A stretch of 64,000 nucleotides of DNA from Ideonella sp. (GCA_016721465.1 JADKIA010000009.1:186001-250000); one strand, 5' to 3'. Positions 27,917 through 39,371 are shown, counted from the first letter of the stretch. Program-made: numbers and translations. Notes: a model not told the origin generated them from the letters alone.

Positions 27917-28840
27917 ATGACCCCCATCGAGAGGTTCCTGCTCTTTGTGGCGGCGCCCACGGTCTTCGCCTGTGCACTGATCGAAGCCGTGGTGCTGTCG
28001 CGTCGACGGGCCTACGATTGGCGCGCGTTTGGCGTGTCGAGTTTCGATCTGGTGGCGCGCATCGCGTTCGGCCTGGCGGTGCAGGCCTCCATCGCCACCC
28101 CGCTGGTGGTGTGGGCCATCCGCCACCGCCTGGGTGACATCGCGCTCGACACCTGGCAGCCGGTGGCCGTGCTGTTCGTGGGCCAGGAGTTCTGCTACTA
28201 CTGGTACCACCGCGCCGCGCACCGCGTGCGCTGGTTCTGGTGCAACCATGCGGTGCACCACTCGCCCAATGAATTGAATCTCTCGGCGGCGTTTCGCATC
28301 GGCATGTTCGGCAAGCTCAGCGGCACCGCGTTGTTCTTCGCGCCGCTGATCTGGTTGGGCTTCGATGTGCGCACCGTGTTCTCGGTGTTGACGCTGAACC
28401 TGCTGTACCAGTTCTGGATCCACGCCACCTGGATCCCGCGCCTGGGTTGGCTGGAGGGCATCCTGAACACGCCGTCCGCACACCGGGTGCACCATGCGGC
28501 CAATCTCGACTATCTGGACGCCAACTACGGCGGCGTGCTGCTGGTGTTCGATCGCCTGTTCGGCACCTACCGGCCCGAGCGCGACGAGCTGCCTTGCCGC
28601 TACGGCCTGGTGCACCCGATGGCCAGCTACAACCCGGTGGTGGTGGAAGGCGCGCAGTGGTGGTGGTTGCTGCGCGACCTGTGGCGTGCGTTGCGCGGGC
28701 CTGCGCCAGGGGGCCGCTTGCGCGCGGTGGTGGGCCTGCTGTTCATGCCACCGGGCTGGGCGCCCGATGGCAACTCGCAGACCACCGAGGCCTTGCGCAC
28801 AAAAGAAGCGTCCGGCGGCCGCGTTCCAGCTGGCACCTGA
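27917..28840 (+). CDS. Sterol desaturase / fatty acid hydroxylase superfamily protein 1
   Basis: 307 residues, four or more membrane helices. The di-iron histidine clusters are complete: HRAAH (H-x3-H), HHSPNELN preceded by H (HAVHH), and HRVHHA (H-x-x-H-H). It should hydroxylate or desaturate a lipid at the membrane; bacterial members have diverse, often unknown substrates. The ATG at 27917 follows the upstream terminator, whereas an earlier in-frame start falls inside it. The last 25 residues are poorly conserved-looking. A second member of the family lies at 33593-34402. Confidence 0.87.
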   Translation: MTPIERFLLFVAAPTVFACALIEAVVLSRRRAYDWRAFGVSSFDLVARIAFGLAVQASIATPLVVWAIRHRLGDIALDTWQPVAVLFVGQEFCYYWYHRAAHRVRWFWCNHAVHHSPNELNLSAAFRIGMFGKLSGTALFFAPLIWLGFDVRTVFSVLTLNLLYQFWIHATWIPRLGWLEGILNTPSAHRVHHAANLDYLDANYGGVLLVFDRLFGTYRPERDELPCRYGLVHPMASYNPVVVEGAQWWWLLRDLWRALRGPAPGGRLRAVVGLLFMPPGWAPDGNSQTTEALRTKEASGGRVPAGT

Positions 28841-28869
28841 GGCCGGCAAGCGCCGGCTCTCCGGTGCGC

Positions 28870-29739
28870 TCAGGCGGGCGTGTCGTCCAGCGTCTTGGTG
28901 CACCAGGCGCGCATGTCCGCATCGGCCACCTTCGGCAGCCACGCCACCATCTGCTCGCGGTGCGCACGGGCCGATGCGATGTCGCCGGCAGCACGGTGGG
29001 CCAACACCAGGGCCTCGTGCGCAAAGAAGTGCTCCAAGGCATCGGCGTTCTGCGCCTTGCAGATCTCCAGACACCACTGCGCGTGTTGAATGGCCTGCGC
29101 GCCATGCCCCGCCGTGGCGTGACACAGGGCCAATTGGTATTCGGCACGCTCCACGTGCAGCCAGGTGCCGGCACGCTCCCACGCCCGGCGGGCAATTTCA
29201 GCGGCGTGGATCATCAGCTCGTCCGCCGCCACAGAGCCTCGTTCACCGGTGCGCAAGTGCAGCGCGGTGTCGTTGGCAACTGCGGCATAGGCCTGGCGCT
29301 CGGCCTCACCGGCATGTGACAGCGCGGCCGGTTCGTCGCGCGCCAGCAGCTCAGCAGCACGCGGGGCCCGGCCCAGCCTGGCCAGGCCCAGCACCACGTT
29401 GTGCAGCGAGCGCCAACGCGACAGCGGCGGCAAGAGCGGCTCCGGCTCGCCGCGCACCAGTGCCATGCACCACACCGCTCTTTGCAGGCTGGGCGCGGCA
29501 ATGTCGGCCTGCACCAATGCCGGTGGCAGGGCTTGCACCAGACGCTGCAGCGCATCGACATCCGCCAGGTGCGCCAGCAACAGGTGCGTGGCGAAACGGA
29601 TCATCTCGGCGCTCTCGGCCTCCACCGGCAGTGTGCCGGCACGAGCGGCCAGCGCCTCGGCAAAGACTTGCGGCGTGGCGGCGTGGTGCTCGTAGGCGCG
29701 GTCCAGCAGGGCGCGCAAGGTCTCGGGTGCTGTGCTCAT
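28870..29739 (-). CDS. Unknown protein with TPR-like helices
   Basis: 289 residues, not assigned to a family. Entirely helical and Ala/Leu-rich, with TPR-like stretches such as AIQHAQWCLEICKAQNADALEHFFAHEALVLAHRAAGD. No signal peptide or membrane helix. Its ATG overlaps the stop of the upstream ArsR-DinB gene (ATGA, 29736-29739), so it is translated with that regulator and probably works with it. No catalytic motif seen. Confidence 0.7.
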   Translation of the reverse strand: MSTAPETLRALLDRAYEHHAATPQVFAEALAARAGTLPVEAESAEMIRFATHLLLAHLADVDALQRLVQALPPALVQADIAAPSLQRAVWCMALVRGEPEPLLPPLSRWRSLHNVVLGLARLGRAPRAAELLARDEPAALSHAGEAERQAYAAVANDTALHLRTGERGSVAADELMIHAAEIARRAWERAGTWLHVERAEYQLALCHATAGHGAQAIQHAQWCLEICKAQNADALEHFFAHEALVLAHRAAGDIASARAHREQMVAWLPKVADADMRAWCTKTLDDTPA

Positions 29740-30674
29740 CGGGCGCCTTTCGTTGACTTGGGGATCGGGACGGACTCAGCCTGCACGGCGACCCACAGCG
29801 GGGCCATTTCCAGACGGTGTTCGAGGTCGTGCGCCAGCCAGGCGGCCAGCACGTCGCCCACCACGCCAGGCTGGCCATTGAACTGAACCGGACGCGTCAG
29901 TTGCGCGGCATCGATCTGTGCCAGCTCCGCCAGAGCCCGCCGCCGTTCGGCCACGAACTGCCGCGCCGCGCCGCGCCAGGGCCGCTGCTGGTACTTTCGA
30001 TCGACGGCCAGTTGGTCGCCGTTCACACCGGGCAGCACCGGCCGTGCCTTGGCGCGGATGCGGCGCATGCGCTCGCCCCAACCGAAGCGGTCCAGGTCGG
30101 CCAGGTGCCACAAGTGCTGCACCAGCGAAAAACCGCCGCCGATGGGCTGCGCGTAGCCTTGCTTCGGCCCCATTGCCGCAAGCAGCTGCTGCACGGCCAG
30201 GGCGGTGTCGGCCAGGTAGGCGCGCAGTGCGGCGAGTTGCTCGTTCGTGGCGATGCGGCGCCCACCCAACGCGGCCTCGGGTGCGCGGCACAACAGGCGT
30301 GCGATGGCGTCGTCGGCCAGACCAGCCGGCCCGTCGTGCCCGCCGCCCAGGCCCGAGCCTTGCAGCGCCTGGTTCAAGGCCGCCAAAGCGGCGCTGTGCT
30401 CGCGCGCCGTGGTGGTGACCCAGCGCGACGGCAAGGCCTGCAACGGCACGGGGTTCAGGTAGTGCAACTTCTCGCGACCGCGCCATACGGCCACCAGCAG
30501 TTCGGCCGTCTCCAGCATCGTCAGGTGCTTGGACAGGGCCTGCCGCGACTGCGTGAACCCGTCGGTCAGTGCTGTGAGCGTGAGGCCCGGAGCGTCGCGC
30601 AGGCGATCCAGCAGGCGTCGGCGCGTCGCGTCGGAAAGGGCCTTGAGCAGGCGATCGGTTTCGTCGTCATCCAT
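29736..30674 (-). CDS. ArsR-family regulator fused to a DinB-like domain
   Basis: 312 residues. Residues 1-85 are an ArsR winged helix (LLKALSDATRRRLLDRLRDAPGLTLTALTDGFTQSRQALSKHLTMLETAELL; wing at VWRGREKLHYLNPVPL). No metal-binding Cys cluster is visible, so it is not a classical metal sensor. The C-terminal part, from about residue 150, looks DinB-like: a four-helix bundle with FSLVQHLWHLADLDRFGWG and AWLAHDLEHRLEM, whose three His positions can bind metal. ATG 30674 is preferred to 30725, which would place the start inside a palindromic operator. A thiol-transferase-type activity under its own control is possible but unproven. Confidence 0.78.
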   Translation of the reverse strand: MDDDETDRLLKALSDATRRRLLDRLRDAPGLTLTALTDGFTQSRQALSKHLTMLETAELLVAVWRGREKLHYLNPVPLQALPSRWVTTTAREHSAALAALNQALQGSGLGGGHDGPAGLADDAIARLLCRAPEAALGGRRIATNEQLAALRAYLADTALAVQQLLAAMGPKQGYAQPIGGGFSLVQHLWHLADLDRFGWGERMRRIRAKARPVLPGVNGDQLAVDRKYQQRPWRGAARQFVAERRRALAELAQIDAAQLTRPVQFNGQPGVVGDVLAAWLAHDLEHRLEMAPLWVAVQAESVPIPKSTKGAR

Positions 30675-30690
30675 TCGGTTGCGGCGATCG

Positions 30691-30720
30691 GCATCATGCA
30701 ACTGTAAGATTGCATGATGC
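30691..30720 (-). promoter_or_regulatory. Inverted-repeat operator upstream of the ArsR-DinB gene
   Basis: GCATCATGCAA (30691-30701) and TTGCATGATGC (30710-30720) are perfect 11-bp arms around an 8-bp spacer, 17 bp before the ATG at 30674. Size and position fit an ArsR dimer site giving autoregulation. Confidence 0.7.
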
Positions 30721-30784
30721 CGCAATCGTTGGAGTCACGCAACCTTTTCATTGCCTGTCTGGTCCGTCCCGAACGCCGCACTCA

Positions 30785-30935
30785 GGCTCTTGAGTCAACG
30801 AAGGGCCGCTCCCGAGTTGACTCACCCCTCGGGGGGCCGAGCCCGCGCACAAAGGCCCGAAAGGGGCTTTGTGGCTGGCGAGGGCCATCCGGCCTGCATG
30901 CCGGATGGCGGACGACGCAGGTCGTCGGCCTGGGG
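30785..30935 (-). other. Hairpin-rich intergenic stretch downstream of the amidohydrolase
   Basis: No gene seen in 30726-30940. It holds TGAGTCAAC (30791-30799) / GTTGACTCA (30816-30824), an imperfect hairpin CAAAGGCCC-GAAA-GGGGCTTTG (30850-30871, one mismatch) and CCATCCGGC-N6-GCCGGATGG (30885-30908). These follow the stop of the minus-strand operon and may serve as a complex terminator or are another dispersed repeat. Confidence 0.45.
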
Positions 30936-30940
30936 CGCTC

Positions 30941-31852
30941 TCAAGGTGGCGTGGCCACGCCGAACAATGCGGCCGCATTGCCCCAGGCGATGCGTCGCGC
31001 GGCCTCGGGCGGCAGGTCGCCCAACCAGGCGCGCGCCTCGGCCATCAACAGGTCGTAGCTGCCCCAGCGCGGGTTCACCCAGGTGTCCGAGCCGATCAGG
31101 AATCGCTCGGGCTGCTCGCTGAGCAAGGCCTTCCACTCCGCGCTGAGGCCGCCGCCGCTGTGGGTCAAGCCCGGGCGGTAGGACAACTCGCCCATCAACC
31201 GCGGATGGCGCTTGAGCAACTCGCGCACGCGGGCCACCGGTGCGCCACCAATGCCGGTGTGCGCCCAGATCAGCCGGGCTTGCGGCGCATGGGCCATCAG
31301 CAGATCGATGGCGTCGTCGTCCACATGGGCCAGCACCACCAGGTCGCGAGCTTGCGCCAACTTCATCAGTCTGGCGGCCACCGGGCCGTTGGCGTTCCTG
31401 CTCTCATACAGGTGGAACTCGCCGATGCCGCGGTAGGGCCCGGCCGCCGTGCCAGCGGCCAGTTCCTTGAGCACCATCTGGTGGATGGTCTCGTCGGCAA
31501 ACCAGCCGCTGTAGTCGGCGCGGTTGCGGTACAGGCGGATGAAGGGCACCACGGTGACGCCCGCTGCGCGTGTGGCCTCGACGGCAGATGCCAGCGACTT
31601 GGTGCCGTCGTTGGGCCTGCTGTTGGCCACGATGGCACGCACGCCGCTGCGCTGCATCGCAGCCAGCACATCGGCCACCGGGTAGGGGCAGGCCGCGCCG
31701 AGGGCGCAGGCCTCCTCGTTGTAGTGCAGGTGGCTGTCGAACAGCGGGCCGCGGTAAGGCGTTGGCGTTTGAGCGAAGGCGCCACCGACGACGAACAAGG
31801 CGCCCGATGCCAACGCGCAAAGAGCGCGTCCCAACTGGCGCGACCAGCTCAC
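30941..31852 (-). CDS. Amidohydrolase-family protein with signal peptide
   Basis: 303 residues. Signal peptide about 1-29 (ALCALASGALFVVGGAFA|QT), so exported. TIM-barrel metal motifs: FDSHLHYNEE at the first strand, GEFHLYE, LAHVDDD, WAHTGIGG and GSDTWVNP with the terminal Asp. Start is GTG at 31852, overlapping the stop of the upstream isomerase gene (GTGA). Last gene of a three-gene operon with a Bug receptor and a thiol isomerase, suggesting uptake and breakdown of an aromatic or carboxylic compound; substrate unknown. A periplasmic location is unusual for degradative members. Confidence 0.8.
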   Translation of the reverse strand: MSWSRQLGRALCALASGALFVVGGAFAQTPTPYRGPLFDSHLHYNEEACALGAACPYPVADVLAAMQRSGVRAIVANSRPNDGTKSLASAVEATRAAGVTVVPFIRLYRNRADYSGWFADETIHQMVLKELAAGTAAGPYRGIGEFHLYESRNANGPVAARLMKLAQARDLVVLAHVDDDAIDLLMAHAPQARLIWAHTGIGGAPVARVRELLKRHPRLMGELSYRPGLTHSGGGLSAEWKALLSEQPERFLIGSDTWVNPRWGSYDLLMAEARAWLGDLPPEAARRIAWGNAAALFGVATPP

Positions 31853-32451
31853 GGCGCCAGCTTCCGCTCGACGAAATCCAGCCGGTCCTGGCCCCAGAAC
31901 AACTCGCCGCCGATCACATAGCTCGGCGCTCCAAACACGCCGCGCTCGATGGCGCGGGCGGTGTTGGCCTGAAAGCGCTGGGCCACCACCAGTGTGCCGG
32001 CGTCGGTCAGCCGCTGTGCAGGCAGGCCTTGTTCGGCCAGCAGCGCCGCCAGCGTGGCGGGGTCGGCCAGGTTGCGCTGCTCGGCCCACACGGCGCGCAT
32101 GGCCGCGCCAGCCAAGTCGAGCGCGCGCTCGGGGCCATCGGCCAGGTGCACCGCGATGATGACGCGCGAGGCCTCATCGGCGTTCACCGGAAAAAAGGCC
32201 GGCTGGAGGTTCATCGCCACACCCAGGTGCTGGCTGAAGCGCTGCAACTCGACCAGCCTGTAGGCCTGTCGCTGCGGCGCGCGTTTGGCCAGTGGCAGGC
32301 CACCGGAAATCGGGAACACCTGCCCGCCCAGGTCGAAGGGCAGCGGCTCGATCGTGGCGCCGCTGAGCGCGGCGATGTCACGCAGGCGCTGGTGACCCAG
32401 GTAGGTCCAGGGCGAGTTGGGCACCAGGAAGTACTCGATGGTCGGGCGCAT
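31849..32451 (-). CDS. 2-hydroxychromene-2-carboxylate isomerase / DsbA-family protein
   Basis: 200 residues with thioredoxin-like fold interrupted by a helical domain, as in GST-kappa and NahD. Start MRPTIEYFLVPNSPWTYLG has the S-P-W-x-Y-L-G signature with the active Ser in place of the DsbA CxxC. The end carries VFGAPSYVIGGELFWGQDRLDFVE, the cis-Pro loop and glutathione-site region. Such enzymes isomerise chromene intermediates in naphthalene-type degradation using glutathione. Middle gene of the Bug/isomerase/amidohydrolase operon. The true substrate is inferred only in class. Confidence 0.87.
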   Translation of the reverse strand: MRPTIEYFLVPNSPWTYLGHQRLRDIAALSGATIEPLPFDLGGQVFPISGGLPLAKRAPQRQAYRLVELQRFSQHLGVAMNLQPAFFPVNADEASRVIIAVHLADGPERALDLAGAAMRAVWAEQRNLADPATLAALLAEQGLPAQRLTDAGTLVVAQRFQANTARAIERGVFGAPSYVIGGELFWGQDRLDFVERKLAP

Positions 32452-32478
32452 GGCGTGGTCTCCGCGGTGCGGGGTGGA

Positions 32479-33444
32479 TCAGTCGATCTTGGCGCCGGAG
32501 GCCTTGACGATGGCGCCGGCGTTGTCGTAGTCCGCGCGCAGCAGCTTCTGGAAATCCTCCGGCGCCATGCTGCCCGTCTCGGTGCCGAAGCGGGCAAAAC
32601 GTTCTTGCACGGCCGGGTCGGCCATCACCTTCTGCACGGCGTTGTTGATGCGCTCGATCTCGGCCTTGGGCAGGCCGGCAGGCGCCAACAGGCCGATCCA
32701 CGAATCGAAGGTGTAGCCCGGCACGCCGCCTTCGGCCACCGTGGGCAGATCGGGCAGGAACTTGCTGCGCTTCGGGCCGGTGTAGGCCAGCAGCTTCAGG
32801 CGCGGATCGCCCTTGAACCCTGTGACGCCGATGAGCGCGGCGGCCACGCCCTGCACGCGGCCGGCCAGCACCTCGTTCACCGCATCTCCGGTGGACTTCA
32901 TCGGGATGTGCTGCATCTGCAGCCCGGCCTTGGCCAGAAAGCCCGCCATGCCCAGGTGCGTGGCGCTGCCGTTGCCTGCCGAGGCGTAGTTGAGCTGGCC
33001 CGGCTTGGCCTTGATCTCGCGCACATAGTCGGCCAGGTTGTTCACCGCCATGCTGCCTGGCGCCGCGATCACGTAGCCCGAGTTGCCCAGGTAGGCGACG
33101 CCGACGAAATCCTTCACCGGGTCGTATGGCAGCTTGGCATACAGGTGCCCGGCGATGTGGTGGCTGGCCGCGGCCAGCACCAGCGTGTTGCCATCGGCCG
33201 GTGACTTGGCCACCGTGGCCGTGCCCAGCGTGCCACCGGCACCGGCCTTGTTCTCCACGATCACGCTGGCACCCAGTGCGACACCCAACTCATTGCTGAT
33301 GGCGCGGGCCACCGTGTCCTGCACCGCGCCGGGGCCGAAAGGCACCACGATGCGGATCACGCGCTGGGCGTGGGCACTGGAGGCACCGGCCAAGGCCAGC
33401 GCGGCCATGACAGCGATCTGCACGAAGGGTCGTTTGGGCAACAT
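32479..33444 (-). CDS. Bug-family tripartite tricarboxylate transporter solute receptor
   Basis: 321 residues. Signal peptide at 1-26 (ALALAGASSAHA|QR), then the TctC/Bug fold: RIVVPFGPGAVQDTVARAI, VVENKAGAGGTLGT, GNTLVLAA, and the C-terminal LPTVAEGGVPGYTFDSWIGLLAPAGLPK. Bug proteins bind carboxylates in the periplasm; most, like this one, are orphans without TctAB nearby. First gene of the operon leading to the isomerase and amidohydrolase, so the ligand is probably the compound they convert. Confidence 0.93.
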   Translation of the reverse strand: MLPKRPFVQIAVMAALALAGASSAHAQRVIRIVVPFGPGAVQDTVARAISNELGVALGASVIVENKAGAGGTLGTATVAKSPADGNTLVLAAASHHIAGHLYAKLPYDPVKDFVGVAYLGNSGYVIAAPGSMAVNNLADYVREIKAKPGQLNYASAGNGSATHLGMAGFLAKAGLQMQHIPMKSTGDAVNEVLAGRVQGVAAALIGVTGFKGDPRLKLLAYTGPKRSKFLPDLPTVAEGGVPGYTFDSWIGLLAPAGLPKAEIERINNAVQKVMADPAVQERFARFGTETGSMAPEDFQKLLRADYDNAGAIVKASGAKID

Positions 33445-33592
33445 GGGTCGGTCCGGACAGGGTTCGAGGTTCCTGCCAAGTATCGAGCGAATTGCTCAGC
33501 CCATGGGATAGGGTCCACCCACAGGGGCTGCGTCGCAACCTCTGCAGTCACGCGGCCAGGTCACCCCCAAAGCAAAGGCCGCCGCGGGCGAA

Positions 33593-34402
33593 TCAACGCT
33601 GCGGCGGCCGACTCGGGCGCCTTGGGAACCCATCCGTCGACGCGTCATCGCGCTGCATGGGCGAGCGCCCCGGGTTCACGTCCACGCCGAGCAGCATGGC
33701 GCCCCAGCGCCGTTCGGCGGCCACGTCGAAACCGTAGCGCAGCGGCGCGGTCGGCGGTGCGCGGTAGGTGCCGAAGAGCTTGTCCCACACCGGCCAGTCG
33801 GCGTAGTTGCCTGCGTGCACACCGTATTCGTGGTGGCGCAGGTGCGCCTCGGGCCGCTGCATGAACCACTCCAGCCAGAGCGGCGTGCGCAGATTCAGGT
33901 GCTGTGCCAGCGACACCACGGCAGTGACCAGCCCGATCAGCGAGGCCGCCTCCGGTTGCAGGCCCAGCAGGCCGATCGTCAGCACCAGCGACAGCGTGCT
34001 CTGCGCCGCCACGTCCAGCGGGTGCACATAGGCGAAGCCGGCCACGTCGACACGCGGCGCGCTGTGGTGCAACTGGTGCGTCAACCGCCACAGCAGCGCA
34101 CTGTGGTGCTGCAGCCGGTGCCAGCCATAGTAGATCGCGCCATTGGCCAGCCAGCCGACCACGAAGCCGCCACCCACCCCCAGCCGATGGCCGGGCAGCA
34201 GGCTGTGCGCAGCGATCCACGGCAGCGGCAGCAGCAGCGGCAGCACGCTGTTGACGGCGGCGATCACGACGAAGAACAGCAGGCCCTTGAGCCGCCAGAA
34301 GCGCCGCACGGGCATGGCATCGCGCGGCACCAGCGCTTCGGCCGCCAGCGCGATGACGAACAGCGCCATCAGGATCGGGCCGATCAAGTCGTCGATGGAC
34401 AT
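33593..34402 (-). CDS. Sterol desaturase / fatty acid hydroxylase superfamily protein 2
   Basis: 269 residues with several membrane helices. Histidine clusters HRLQHH (H-x3-HH), HQLHHS (H-x-x-HH) and HLRHHEY (H-x-x-HH) complete the di-iron set. ATG 34402 has GGAGG 5 bp upstream, which decides the start against the longer frame. Only remote similarity by eye to the first family member in the window, so not a recent duplicate. Substrate unknown. It borders the accessory island that begins at 34.5 kb. Confidence 0.86.
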   Translation of the reverse strand: MSIDDLIGPILMALFVIALAAEALVPRDAMPVRRFWRLKGLLFFVVIAAVNSVLPLLLPLPWIAAHSLLPGHRLGVGGGFVVGWLANGAIYYGWHRLQHHSALLWRLTHQLHHSAPRVDVAGFAYVHPLDVAAQSTLSLVLTIGLLGLQPEAASLIGLVTAVVSLAQHLNLRTPLWLEWFMQRPEAHLRHHEYGVHAGNYADWPVWDKLFGTYRAPPTAPLRYGFDVAAERRWGAMLLGVDVNPGRSPMQRDDASTDGFPRRPSRPPQR

Positions 34403-34546
34403 GGGAGCCTCCAAAGGTCTCGTTGATCGGGGCCATACGGAACGTCGCCGGCCATGGATGCACACGCCCGCAAAGTGCCGGTCGACCGATGGCCCTGTGT
34501 TGAAATCCCCGCAGGGAGAAGCCCAGCAGAAAAATAGGCGCACTGC

Positions 34547-34939
34547 ATGAGCCAAGTCCTGATCAACCAGTACCTTGCCGAGCTGGACCGCGTGAAGAAG
34601 GTCAGCGGCAGCACCCGCGAGTCGGTGGTGCGCGAGGCCTTCAAGGATTTGCGTAAGGCCGACGCCACCGCCGGCCGCATCATCATCGACAGCGAAACCA
34701 CGCTCGACGGCGTGCCGCCCGAGGCCTGGGCCAACAAGCTCGGCAACCGCTGCGCCATCGACTGGGTGCTGGACCAGCACAAGGAGAGGAAGCCCAAGGA
34801 CCCCACCATCCGTGCCAGGTTTGACACCTACCGCTTTGCCGACTACAAATGACGCGTGATCGATCTCTTGGCCCGCGTCACCACCGTGAGCGTGGAGACC
34901 ATGCGCATCATCGACGCGATGAAGGGAGGGCCGAGATAA
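34547..34939 (+). pseudogene. Internally deleted remnant of a type ISP restriction-modification enzyme
   Basis: The first 35 residues (MSQVLINQYLAELDRVKKV then SGSTRESVVREAFKDL) match the extreme N-terminus of large single-chain type ISP restriction enzymes. From about residue 36 the sequence jumps to their extreme C-terminus (PEAWANKLGNRCAIDWVLDQ, KPKDPTIRARFDTYRF). Over a thousand residues of nuclease, helicase, methylase and recognition domains are missing. A TGA at 34850-34852 then interrupts the frame, but codons beyond it still encode the family tail (RVIDLLARVTTVSVETMRII) to TAA at 34937. Translated as it stands it gives 101 residues of no plausible enzymatic use. Confidence 0.8.
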
Positions 34940-34979
34940 CCCCAATGCGGGTTTTCCCTTGCAGCCGCACAATGGCGGG

Positions 34980-35750
34980 GTGGAAGCCCAATCGATCATC
35001 TTCAAACTGCACGATGAGAGTGCGGGCTATGCGGTGTCGCCGCAGCGCATACCGTTGGCGTCCCTGAGGGGCTTCGCCGATGAGGTGGCTGACCTGCTTC
35101 GGGGCGAAGGGTCGAGGCAGGACGGCGGTCAAGTCGAGGTCTCCGTGGTGGCCGGTTCCTTGGGGCTCCAAACCGAGCCGCTGGCAGACCCTGGCCTGTT
35201 TGCAGACCTTCGGCGCTTGGGCGTGGACGAACGTCTGGATGGCATCGGAGCGCGCCGTCGGGCTGTGCTTGAGAAGTGGCAAATCAGGGCGCGCAAGACG
35301 CCGCAGGTGCGGTTTGAAATTGAATCGCTGGCGTTGGCCTCGCCGCTGGTGATCAGCGCTGCTACCGATTACCGCACGCAGGCGGCCGATCAATGGGTGC
35401 GCGTGGAGCGCTATGTGCAGGGCGAGGTGGAAGAAGTCGGTGGAAGCGACCGCGTGAACGCCCACATCCGTTTGGCCGATGGGGAGCGGCTGAAGGTCGA
35501 TACCGACCGCAGCGTGCTGCGCGATGACAAGGTGAACCGCCTGTACAAGAGCAGCATGGTTCGCATCAGCGCCGAGTACAACGTGGCCACTCGGCAGCAC
35601 CGCAATGCCCGATTGATCGAGTTCGTGGACTACGCGCCCAAGTTCGATGAGTCTGAGTTCGAGCGTCTCACGGCGGTGGGCCGGCAGGCGTGGAAGGATG
35701 TGCCTGACGCGTCGGCTTGGGTGGACGCGCTGCGGGGCCATGGTGAATGA
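34980..35750 (+). CDS. Unknown protein coupled to a PIN-domain gene
   Basis: 256 residues from a GTG at 34980 (an in-frame TTG at 34959 is possible). I do not recognise the family. The first half (IIFKLHDESAGYAVSPQRIP; FADEVADLLRGEG; VEVSVVAGSLGLQTEPL) looks alpha/beta; the second half (about 130-230) has beta-rich stretches such as VRVERYVQGEVEEVGG and NAHIRLADGERLKV, suggesting a small beta-barrel. No signal peptide, membrane helix or catalytic motif. The stop overlaps the PIN gene start (ATGA). It could be an antitoxin or targeting partner, but is much larger than normal antitoxins. Codon use appears less GC-extreme than flanking housekeeping genes. Confidence 0.65.
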   Translation: MEAQSIIFKLHDESAGYAVSPQRIPLASLRGFADEVADLLRGEGSRQDGGQVEVSVVAGSLGLQTEPLADPGLFADLRRLGVDERLDGIGARRRAVLEKWQIRARKTPQVRFEIESLALASPLVISAATDYRTQAADQWVRVERYVQGEVEEVGGSDRVNAHIRLADGERLKVDTDRSVLRDDKVNRLYKSSMVRISAEYNVATRQHRNARLIEFVDYAPKFDESEFERLTAVGRQAWKDVPDASAWVDALRGHGE

Positions 35751-36235
35751 GCGGCTTCCTGCTTGACACGAGCTTTCTCATCACGCTGGTCAACCCTGAC
35801 CGCGACCATCACGAGACAGCCAAGAACTACTACCGCGAAGCACTGCTGCGTGGAGCGCCGATGTATCTGTCAACGATCGTGGCGTCCGAGTTCCATGTGG
35901 GGCAGCCGCTGCCGACGCTGCCTCTGCACCAGTTCATCGTCCTGCCGTTCAACTTCGACCATGCCGTGATGGCAGGGGACTTGTATAGAGCGCTCATGCA
36001 GACAGGGCGAGATTGGGATGGCCAGCGCGGCGCCGTCAAGGACGACGTCAAGCTGATCGCGCAAGCCGAATGCAGCGCCATTCCGTTCTTGTTGACCGCC
36101 GACGAACAAACACTTTGCCGGTATGCGCGCCGCCTGGCAGAAGCAGGGCAAGCGCACGTCAGACCTGTCGTGATGTCCACAGGTTTCGACGCCGCCTGGT
36201 TTCAGAACGGACAGCAGTCGCTGCCAGAAGCCTGA
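35747..36235 (+). CDS. PIN-domain protein
   Basis: 162 residues. PIN acidic positions are visible: D7 in LLDTSFLITL, E in VASEFHVGQ, D-D in KDDVKLIAQA and D in TADEQTL, so a metal-dependent RNase site looks intact. Longer than VapC toxins (about 130). The start overlaps the stop of the upstream unknown gene by 4 bp, indicating coupled translation. Neighbouring restriction-enzyme debris places it in a small defence-type island. Whether it acts as a toxin is not shown. Confidence 0.83.
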   Translation: MSGFLLDTSFLITLVNPDRDHHETAKNYYREALLRGAPMYLSTIVASEFHVGQPLPTLPLHQFIVLPFNFDHAVMAGDLYRALMQTGRDWDGQRGAVKDDVKLIAQAECSAIPFLLTADEQTLCRYARRLAEAGQAHVRPVVMSTGFDAAWFQNGQQSLPEA

Positions 36236-36295
36236 GCTTGATTTCTTGGCGAAGGCATGCGATTCGTTGGCAATCGGCCGACCCGATACGGGCAC

Positions 36296-39193
<2,898 letters not shown>

Positions 39194-39371
39194 GGGTCTG
39201 GCGAGCCGAAGGCAACCCGCCATGATAGTGGCGGCGGCGGTTTCCGGGCTGGGTGCCGGTGGCCTGGCTGGCTGGGGCGGACCAGGCTTGCCCGCGCCGC
39301 CCATGCGGCTTCGCCATGTTGCCCGATCCACGCGCGGTGGCAGGCGCCGCATGGCGGCGTCCTTGGGATGC

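Noticed and set aside
27349..27960. Minus-strand Gly/Leu/Arg-rich frame opposite the SWIB gene
   Set aside because: Shadow of the PAKKA repeat.
34547..34852. Stand-alone 101-residue hypothetical protein
   Set aside because: It matches both ends of type ISP restriction enzymes with the family tail continuing past its stop, so it is better explained as a deletion remnant.
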